Positions 56,286 to 64,000 of a stretch of 64,000 nt of DNA are shown piece by piece; positions within the stretch are counted from its first letter, which is position 1, and each line of letters opens with the position of its first letter. The position numbers and the translations under genes were made by a program. Below the pieces are notes generated by a model. The model saw nothing but the letters and a program-made list of their open reading frames with translations. It searched no databases and had not been told where the DNA came from. The DNA lies in assembly GCA_030704615.1 (NCBI GenBank), contig CM060733.1:65784001-65848000 (forward strand), in the 5' to 3' direction. The stretch is from Takakia lepidozioides. Lineage: Eukaryota > Streptophyta > Takakiopsida > Takakiales > Takakiaceae.

Positions 56286-58855
56286 ATGTTATTGGTTCGC
56301 CGAATTCGCCATCATTGTCATACATACGCGATATGGAATCGGAGCTCCCACCTTCATGCATGTATCTTGAAACATTCTGCTGGACTTCAATGTGCGACTT
56401 CCAATCGTCGATGGCCTCCGCAGTTCCAAATACTTGGTGTCACTAAGCTTTGGTCTCTCACTATACAGAACCTCGCACTTGCCAACTTCGTGCGGTGTTC
56501 GATGGCTCCCAATTCCTACGCTATAGTGTGTTGTCCTCCGCAACTTGGGAGAGCCTGGATCCCAAACGAGGGAGGACTTTGCAGAGTGACTGAGACTTAC
56601 CTTTGTTCCAAATTTAAGCTCAAACCGGGAACAGTGTATTTGGAAGAAGAAAGGAAGGATGTCCCTAGACAAGTTGATGAGACCATTGTGGTGCTACATG
56701 CCGACAGAGGTTGTGGAATCGAGTGGCACATACCCCCATCAGACACCATTTTGTATCGCGTTGTGGGAATGCCCATTCCGTTCCCAAATCAGTCGCTGCC
56801 CACACTATCCACAAAATGAGTCGGGAAACCGACAAGCGGCCACTACCACCAGAGAGATGTGCAACGATAATCATTCCCGACCTGGACCGTGAAGACCCTC
56901 CATAGCTTCTCGTGTGGAGGTATTCGACATTTCCGACGATGAAGATGAGTGCATGGAAGTCCCCATGTCCTCCACACGGTCGTTCAAATCCGACATGGAT
57001 GTCTCTGCAGGTGCTACGCATGTACCCCCGAGCCTAACTCCAACCCGCTCCATTGTGCAGCTCCTACGACAACATCACCTAGACGGTTCTCGCTCCTAGC
57101 TCGCTGCTCTTGACTAGCCAAATTTCCAATCAGGAAGGTAACGTATTTGCCTCCCGAAGTCGATGGGAATGTGATCTTCAAGTTTCCACCTGTTACTTCG
57201 TCAAACAAAGCCTCAGGGATGTTAACAAACATGGAAGAAAGCATGATGGACACCCCTGGTGTGTGATGAAGACCAGTAGCATAAAAATTGCAGATGGTGT
57301 TCGTGTACGATACGTCCTCTGTGCGGGGAAGCTGAGGTGCCTCAATCCCGCCTGTTTCCACTTTCTCTCCAAAGGAGGGCGGAGAAACGAGACGGATTGG
57401 ACTGGCACAACCCATCATCCATTCATTGTCTCCAGCCAGGCTCCAGCGGGTACTTTCAAGTGCGCCCATTGCAAAAATCCACCGACATGCATGTCCATGT
57501 GCAAAGCCAAGCAATATTATATCATCCATTTGCTCCCAGACTTGACTGGGTCCACTGCCACCCCTTGGCGAGAGGCAACATGCGGGAGGAAGTGCAAGAA
57601 GCACACGACATCATAAAAGAGGAGGTGAAATTTGAACCCCGGAGCCAGACCAAAGCAGATTCAGCTCAAGGCAGCCCACAAAATTGCTCTTGGCAAAATT
57701 ATGTCTAAAGATGGAAATGACCGAGTGCCCTTGAACGAAGAGGAGGTGCTTGACCTGTTGAGTCCGTCTCGCACGTTTGTAGTCCGAATGTGCGGAATCA
57801 CATCATATCTTGCAAGCAGGAGTCGGACATGCACTCAATCTTGGAGGTGAAACAAAGGATTGGATATGACTACATCCAAGGTAGCCAGTTTCCAGGGTAA
57901 GGCAGCAAATCCGATCGTTGTTACATTTTGAAAATGTCAACGTGTGGGCCTGGGAGTGGAGTCGACTTGGTCACTCGAATGACAACTGGAAACTTGTCGA
58001 ATGCTTCGGTGATGTTTGACCACATCAAGCGAATTACAAACCATCAGTGGATGACCATGGGTGCACATGTTTATGACTATCACTCCAAGAGGCTCATGAC
58101 GATTGCAATCTGCGAGATGAAAGGGGAGGACACACAGTCGGAGATGCATAAACGGCAGATGGCAAAGGCGGGTTTGCCAAAGCCCAATTTCAGAGGATTC
58201 ATGGCAGACAACACTCAGGCCAACTCGGCATATGGTGAGGACCCCAATGTTCCAATGGAGGGGAAAGAGAGATCCTGTGGATTCCATTGGATATAGAGTC
58301 TATCTCACTACACAACCAAATTTGTTGCAAGCTCATTCCAAGCTGAATACCGTGTCTTTTGTACGGCGTGGAAGGATGCACCCACATTTGATGATGCGGA
58401 GATTAAGTTTGCTATCATCGAGGCTTGGTGGAACACGTCAGGTGGAGTGGAGACAACCAATCTGGGAGCCTTGCACAGCTGGTTGGGGTGGTGGCATTAC
58501 CGGTATGGACAGTTCGGACAGTACATGTGGGAGGTATGATGCCAGACTTTTGCTGCAATTGTCGTTCTATTACAGACCTTTCCATTTTTCCCTCACCATT
58601 GTTTCTGTCCTTGTATGAGTGGTGCCTGGATTCCGACATGGACATGCCGAACACGAATATGGAAGAATCAGTCCACTCCTCCTGGCGAGCGTCTTCTGCC
58701 GCACATCTGGTGGACGTAGTGATGGCCACAATGAAGGACATCGACAGAGCAATCACGAACAGCTTCAAGGTCGAAGAATCCATTGAAATGGGCGACAGCA
58801 TTGCGAGAGAAGATCAAAGGGACGCCTCTGCACCGCAGAGGTGAACACCTAGAGG
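56286..58855 (+). pseudogene. Transposase-like gene (possibly MULE-related), several frames
   Basis: Collinear plus-strand segments, in order. The N-terminal part is PNSYAIVCCPPQLGRAWIPN, GGLCRVTETYLCSKFKLKPG and DTILYRVVGMPIPF. A Cys-rich part follows (RVRYVLCAGKLRCLNPACFH, TGTTHHPFIVSSQ, FKCAHCKNPPTCMSMCKAK). The core begins at 57928: GPGSGVDLVTRM, VMFDHIKRITNHQWMTMGAH, MTIAICEMKGEDTQ, NFRGFMADNTQAN and CGFHWI. After a shift come FAIIEAWWNT and WLGWWHYRYGQFGQYMW. Acidic residues in AICEMKGED and GFMADN sit where a DDE transposase would have them. The layout recalls transposon proteins common in non-seed plants. Frame breaks near 57620, 57850 and 58300 could be introns or decay. A C-terminal Ser/Asp/Glu-rich part ends at 58844. 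Confidence 0.5.
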
Positions 58856-58859
58856 GGGA

Positions 58860-59390
58860 CGTCTGTACTTGCCCTGTGAGGCGGAGGATTGAAGAGGAAC
58901 CCGGGTACTAAGAGGATTCATGGAGATCCGACAAGAACATTCGGACAGCACCTCGAGGTCCCGTCATGTTGCCGCACAATGTGTCTTCCAGCAGTGGAAG
59001 CCCAAGAGTTTTAAGATCGCCATCGTCTTCAAGCGGGGATTCCGTGTGAGAAATTCCCATCGCCCCTCAAAAGTGAACGAGACACTCTTCTTGTACACTC
59101 TTTTGAATATGGATCCAGGGGACCAGTGAGCTTGGCTTGCGGGCCACAAGACAATGTTACGCCCATCCTTTTCGGAGTTTCAGTTATAGTACAACTGTAC
59201 TGCTGCAAGTACCTCTGACTTTGGCAACAGAAAGGTTCGACTTATGTCTTGCCTACCAGTAACCTATTTTGGTCAAACTAAGATAATACTATGCCATTAA
59301 CTTCTATTTCCACGTGCTTGTATTTTTGTATTTTGGGGGGGTTCTTGTTTTTCTGCTCTCCCAAACTTTGCTTACCTCATTCGACCCCCG
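58860..59390. other. Downstream flank, no clear gene
   Basis: A 69-codon plus-strand frame (58920-59129) may be the end of the transposase-like gene but has no recognised motif. T-rich spacer follows. Confidence 0.3.
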
Positions 59391-59394
59391 GCAA

Positions 59395-59416
59395 GGAAAT
59401 GCGGCGCCGCATTTCC
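59395..59416. repeat. Isolated copy of the GGAAATGCGG palindrome
   Basis: A perfect 22-bp palindrome (GGAAATGCGGC joined to its complement) matches the array at 55.45-56.16 kb. It lies about 35 bp before the LINE 3' fragment, next to an (AG)n tract at 59418-59434. Confidence 0.85.
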
Positions 59417-59454
59417 AAGAGAGAGAGAGAGAATACTCCGGCCAAAGCCGGCGT

Positions 59455-60525
59455 AACTAAGAGCTTTCTCATCCGCAACCATCTCTCTCGCCTATCTTCT
59501 CACCTTCACCACTCTGACCGTAATCTCATCGCAGCCATAGCCAACCTGGCTATCTCCATCAATCAACCCATTCATTTTCTCAAAGTTCGTGCACACAGGC
59601 ATTCGGGGAAACGAGGCTGCCGACCGCCTTGCCCAGGAAGGCGCCGACGAACCCCTTATTGACCCTACCAATGACCCCATACACATAGCGCACACCCACC
59701 CATTCTGGCTAATATACCCTATACCCGACCCCCTTGAACCACGGCCCATACGCAACCTTTTGAAAACCCTCACTCGAGAAGCCAATAAGCAACCTCGGCA
59801 TGTGCTAGCCACACTAAAATATACATACAAAAATGGACACAATCCGCAGTACTCCATAACAAACTCTCAAACTACTTCTGGCAATCCAAAGCAGCTACTG
59901 ACACCCAAATTAAACAGACCCTTAAATTCCGATATGCCATATGGGTCATCGACAACCAGCATGTAGCCCAGTGGTAATGGGCACATACCACGTTGGATGT
60001 GGTTGTGGGTTCAAACCACCGTCTGGTGTGTCATGAAGGTGTCCACCTTCCTGCTGGAAGGCAGTAGCCCTTCGGGGTCAAGTGACACCATAAGTTACGC
60101 TCCCTTCAGGAGGCGTCATACTTTTTACTTTATATGGGTCATCAGCGTAAACACACTTTCTGGCCACGCCTCTTTCCCTCCCCGCATTGTCCCCTCTGCT
60201 CTCATACCCATCAAGAATGTGACACCTGGCCACACCTTCTTAGAAAATGCACTCACCCGGTCATCCACGGGCTTCGGATAACCCGCTATGTAACCACGCA
60301 GTCTGGCACATCCATAAACTCCTCATGAACCGCGCCGAGACCAGATGGTTTTCACTAATTAACGCTGGAACTTACCAAGGACGACCCCCAGACCACACCG
60401 TCCCACACTGGCTTCTCCCCTGTACTTGCTCCCACTCCCCCTGCACCTGCCCCGCTAGACTATGTCCAGACAGAGAACAGCATGTCCTACTACACATTGA
60501 GGATATGTTCATACAAGTACCTTGA
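59455..60525 (+). mobile_element. LINE 3' end with RNase H and zinc finger, interrupted by a SINE
   Basis: Same family as the minus-strand LINE at 24.5-28.4 kb. Blocks: SFLIRNHLSRLSSHLHHSDR, HFLKVRAHTGIRGNEAADRL (a one-base shift at 59600), DPIHIAHTHPFWLIYPIPD and RPIRNLLKTLTREANKQ. After the SINE come RKHTFWPRLFPSPHCPLCSH, a C-C-H-C finger (CPLCSHTHQECDTWPHLLRKC), ETRWFSLINAGTYQG and a Cys/Pro-rich tail. The left end is 5'-truncated. Confidence 0.7.
59961..60130 (+). mobile_element. tRNA-derived SINE, about 170 bp
   Basis: It has an A-box TAGCCCAGTGG (fits TRGCNNAGYGG) at 59964-59974 and a B-box GGTTCAAACC (fits GGTTCRANNC) at 60011-60020. An unrelated body follows, then a T-rich tail CTTTTTACTTT. 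It is flanked by ATATGGGTCATC at 59939-59950 and 60132-60143. The left flank reads on as GACAACCAGC and the right as AGC, so the right copy of the duplication lost about 7 bp. It splits the LINE coding frame. SINEs are transcribed by pol III and mobilised by LINE machinery. Confidence 0.8.
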
Positions 60526-60900
60526 AGGACCAGCCTGCAATTAATCAGATTTCAAGCATGCAACCAAGTAAACTTCTTGGGCATGACAAAACATATTGCA
60601 GCCTCACTCTTTGCCATTTGTAAGTACCCCAAGACATGCATCATGCAAGGCCCCTTGGGTAGGTAAGAACAGCCTGCCATACTACAGATTCAAGACATGT
60701 ATACACAAGCATCTTGATGGACCAGCTTGTAGTTTATTAGATTCCAAACATGCAACCAAGTGACCCTCTTGGGCATGACAAGATAGACTGCAACTTCATT
60801 CTACACCATGTATAATTGCCCCAAGACATGCATCATGTAAGGCATTTTGGCATGGAAGAAAGGCCTGCCATATTACAGATTCAAGATATGGACACAAAAA
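60500..60900 (+). repeat. Tandem duplication, unit about 187 bp, just over two copies
   Basis: AAGCATGCAACCAAGT, CTTGGGCATGACAA and CCCCAAGACATGCATCATG recur with an offset of about 187 bp (60553/60746 and 60628/60820). A third partial unit starts near 60880. Confidence 0.7.
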
Positions 60901-61206
60901 AACTTTGAGTGCTCGAGACCAAGCCCACTTGGCCAAAAAAATTAAATCATACATTGCAGGTGCCTGGTCTGATGGCAAAATAAGGCAAACCATGGTAGGC
61001 AATGAAGTGGAGTGTGAGCAGTTGGTGTGGCCTTCGCAGGTTCCACCTGGATGACCTCTTCTTTTCAGCATCTATTTGTGGCGAAGAGGGACGGTCCCCA
61101 TTTGGTGGGGAGCTGAGATCAAGTCTAGCGTTGCAGAAGCAGAAATATACATGTCAGAACAGACCCTATTTTGGCGCAACAACTTATTATCTAGGCTATT
61201 TCGTCA

Positions 61207-63045
61207 CTATGGTGCATGGTTGCATTGCCAAAGCTGAAAATGTACCAAATGTAATTCTGAACAACACCCTTGCACAACAAGGGAGCGGGATGGAGGCTTT
61301 GGAGACCTATGGGCAAATGATTTGCGAAGCGGTGAAGCCCAACCACATAACGTTTGTTTGCATTTGCAATGCGTGTGCAAGCCTGATAGCCCTGGAAACG
61401 TGCAAAGAGGTCCATGGTGACATCGTCAAATTTGGAATTGTACCCGATGTCATTCTGAACACTGCCCTGGTGGACATGCATATCAAATGTAGGTGCATCG
61501 AGGATGCCAAGGGAGTCTTTGACAGTATGGCTGAACGAAACGAAATGTGGTGTTGTGGAGTAAGATGATTGCACGACATGCTCAGCAAGGGTGCAGGATG
61601 GAGCCTTTGGAGACCTATGAGCAAATGATGTGCGAAGGGGTGTGCGTTTGCAGTGCGTGTGCAAGCCTGGCAACCCTAGAAAAGGGCAAAGAGGTGCATG
61701 GTTGCATCGCTAAAGTTGGTGTTGTACCAGATGTGAACAATACCCTCGTGGACATGTATGCCAACTATGGGAGCATTGAGGATGCCGAGGGAGTGTTCAA
61801 CAATATGGCTGAACGAGATTTGGTGTCCTGGAACGCCATGCTTGCAGGATATGCATAGCAGGGGCGCGGGATGGAGGCCTTGGAGACCTATGAGCAAATG
61901 ATGGGGAAGGGGTGAAGTGCAACCACATCACATTTGTGTGCGTTTGCAATGCTTGTGCAAGCCTGGCAGCCCTGGAAAAGGGCAAAGAGGTGCATGGTGA
62001 CATCATCAAATCTGGAATTGTACCAAATGTCATTCTGGGCACTGGCCTGGTGGACATGTATGCGAAATGTGGATGCATTGAGGATGCAAAGGGAGTATTT
62101 GATAAGATGGCTGAACGATATGTGGTGTCATGGAATGCGATGTCACATGATATACACAACATGGTTGTCATAGGGAGGTCCTGCAACTATTTGAAGGAAT
62201 GCAAAAGAACGGCTTGAAGCAGTATCACCTTTATATGTGTGCATTTGCAATGTTTGAAGCCGGACAGTATCACGTTTATATGTGTTCTCTCTGCATGCAG
62301 CCACACTGGCCTACTAAATGAAGGAAGACGCTACTTTGATTCCCTGAGTCAAGATCATGGTGTCACTCCGATAGTAAAGCACTTTGGCTGCATGGTGGAC
62401 CTTCTTGGACGTGTGGTACAATTGGATGAGGCAGTGGACCTGATTAATAAAATGCCAATCAATCCAGATGTTGTGGTGTGGTTCAGGCCTTGCTTGGTGC
62501 TGCAGAGTCCATGGCAATGTGGAGATGGCTGAACGTGCGGCAACATCTATCATCAAGTGGGATGAATAAGATGCCGCGACTTATGTGTTGCTATCAAACA
62601 TCTATGCTGCAGCTGGCAGGTGGGATGATACTGCAAAGGTGAGAAGAATGATGAAGGTCAGAGGGGTTAGAAAGGACCCAGGTCGCTGTTGCATTGTTGT
62701 AGATGACAAGTTGCATCCCAGAACTAAGGAAATACATGCTGAGCTGAGAAGATGAAGGAGGCGGGGTATATGCCTGACACGCGCTTTGTATTGCGTAATG
62801 TGGGGAAGGAGGAAAAGGAAATTTCTCTTTGCCACCAAGTGAGAAGCTGGCCATTGCTTTTGGGCTGATCAGCATGACCCCTAGGATGCCTCTCCGTCTC
62901 ATCAAGAATCTTCGAGTGTGTGGTGACTGCCACACCTCCACCAAATTCATCTCAAAGATTGTTGGCTGAGCAATTGTTGTACGGGACGCTAACCGCTTTC
63001 ACCACTTTTGAAGATGGGATTTGTTCTTGTGGTGAAGACTGGTGA
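61207..63045 (+). pseudogene. Fourth PPR-DYW relic (same repeat family as 44-48 kb)
   Basis: Units: TFVCICNACASLIALETCKE, VHGDIVKFGIVPDVILNTAL, CIEDAKGVFDSMAERN; then a shorter unit with KGKEVHGCIAKVGVVPDV, LVDMYANYGSIEDAEGVFNN and DLVSWNAMLAGYA; then VHGDIIKSGIVPNVILGTGL. The E domain reads CSHTGLLNEGRRYFDSLSQD and CMVDLLGRVVQLDEAVDLIN. The E+ domain is shortened. A nearly whole DYW domain follows: [37 protein letters not shown], a TGA, VVRDANRFHHF, a one-base T insertion, and FEDGICSCGEDW plus TGA at 63043-63045. The terminal tripeptide is EDW, not DYW. Many shifts and stops make it a pseudogene. Confidence 0.75.
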
Positions 63046-63059
63046 AAGGATGTTTTCTT

Positions 63060-63340
63060 GGAAAGATGTGAGTGTCTTGCTTCATTCATTGATCTATGTA
63101 GCTACTCAGACCATCCACCATTTCCTGGGAGGATTGACCATCATGTACTGTTGAGTGAATTTCCTGTGGCATATCCACAGGAAATGATAATAGGGTCTAC
63201 CCGGCATAGGTAGGAAGTCAGCCCATAATTGCACTTGACTGAAAGGGTGATTTTTGACTAATTCTAGTGACAGTGGATGGAAATCAGAGTGTTGTCCTAA
63301 TTCTCGGTTTGGGTGGTGGAGCTTCTCCAGGGCTTCCATT
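63060..63340 (+). repeat. PPR 3' flank duplicated from or with 48476-48770
   Basis: It has the same ordered phrases as the flank of the second PPR array, showing that the duplication included non-coding 3' sequence. Confidence 0.7.
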
Positions 63341-63448
63341 CACACTTGACAACAACGGGCAACAAGATGAGAGCTTGTTCTGGAGGACTATGCATCAACA
63401 AATGCTTCAGAACCTACAGGAACAAAAACTAAAATTATAAGCTGGACC

Positions 63449-63464
63449 AGAGAGAGAGAGAGAG
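63449..63464 (+). repeat. (AG)n microsatellite
   Basis: Eight AG dinucleotides, then AGATAAAGAG. Confidence 0.8.
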
Positions 63465-64000
63465 ATAAAGAGAAAAAACAGATCCAGAAGGAGGAGAGTA
63501 AGTATATCTTTCTCTGATTATTCACATGAGTTGTCCCTTAGTTGGGTGTAATTTCATTGATATTAATTGAACCAACATGACGGACCAAAAGCTCGTTTAT
63601 GGGATGTTGGACGGTTACTGGAGGGAAGAGAAAAAGACCTCACTTTCTTGAAGGGGATTTCAGGAGAGTTTTTCGCCTTGTTTGAGATTGGCAGCTCAAG
63701 TAATTACCCCCAACCTTGAACTCCAACATGCACAAACCGATGTTATAGTGTGAGGGAGTCAAGCCGCATCAATCAACAACAACATACCCAAATACCCTTA
63801 CAATCACTATATGAACTTTCAACGTCTTATCAGGTGTGGAAGTGTCTACATATTGGGCAAAAAAGGGGTTCAACTCCCCCTCACTTCTTGGGTATAGATA
63901 GATACAATGAAATACGGAGATGTGACATGATGGCTTCGGCAACATTCCACCATTCTTCTTCCGAAAAACAATGAAATATGTATGTATGTATCACCATGGG
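63465..64000. other. No gene recognised; possible LTR edge on the minus strand
   Basis: On the minus strand 63732 onward reads TGTTGGAGTTCAAGGTTGGG, which looks like an LTR start. 63761-63822 is an inverted near-copy of 48924-48985. No coding frame is supported. Confidence 0.3.

Noticed and set aside
57014-57604. Minus-strand 196-codon gene
   Set aside because: It lies opposite the Cys-rich part of the transposase-like gene, which has better motif support.
59961-60040. A functional tRNA gene
   Set aside because: A- and B-boxes are present, but no cloverleaf with paired acceptor stem can be drawn, and the unit has a SINE body and target duplications.

Overview
This window is nuclear DNA of a land plant and is dominated by transposable elements. 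Only one gene looks intact. It encodes a NIMA-related protein kinase (NEK) of the plant NEK5/NEK6 type, with 15 exons between 29977 and 42908 that join in phase into 921 codons. The rest is retrotransposons, DNA transposons, satellites and decayed gene fragments. Many PPR-DYW (organelle RNA-editing) fragments, short exons with GTAAGT donors, and fragments of plant-only genes (filament-like plant protein, heavy-metal P1B ATPase) point to a vascular plant with a large repeat-rich genome. A fern or lycophyte is my best guess; it is an inference, not a proof.

Layout. 0-9.4 kb: a broken gene of unknown type, a filament-like plant protein fragment, a G-poor segment with a 45-base C run, a CACTA-like MITE, a broken Ptta/En-Spm transposase and minisatellites. 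9.4-12.4 kb, minus strand: remains of a Ty3/gypsy element with an LTR (plus a second truncated LTR in tandem), integrase and a C-terminal PHD-like finger. 12.4-20.1 kb, plus strand: two damaged copies of a second Ty3/gypsy family. The longer copy carries gag, protease, a cytosine-5 DNA methyltransferase domain and reverse transcriptase (RT). A hAT transposase fragment lies between the copies, and a CACTA-like end interrupts the second RT. 20.1-28.8 kb: satellites, a third gypsy element (gag and RNase H, with a PPR scrap between), and a minus-strand LINE with an RNase H domain.

29-43.3 kb: the NEK gene. Intron 2 holds a full-length LINE of about 4.5 kb with an exact 15-bp target-site duplication. 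Intron 5 holds a 5'-truncated LINE of the same family with an exact 16-bp duplication. 43.5-54.3 kb: a cluster of PPR-DYW relics on both strands, including tandem arrays of near-identical 300-bp units and a chimera of a heavy-metal ATPase segment with PPR repeats. 55.4-56.2 kb: a striking array of 13 palindromes every 53 bp. 56.3-58.9 kb: a transposase-like gene. 59.4-60.5 kb: a LINE 3' end split by a tRNA-derived SINE. 61.2-63.3 kb: another PPR-DYW relic, which shares 3' flanks with the one ending near 48.5 kb.

The most interesting item is the retrotransposon-borne DNA methyltransferase. Its reading frame contains TAG-CAA-CCA stop contexts, which match the tobamovirus-type readthrough consensus, just before the methyltransferase and just before RT in both copies. 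All calls come from reading the sequence by eye; no database search was possible.
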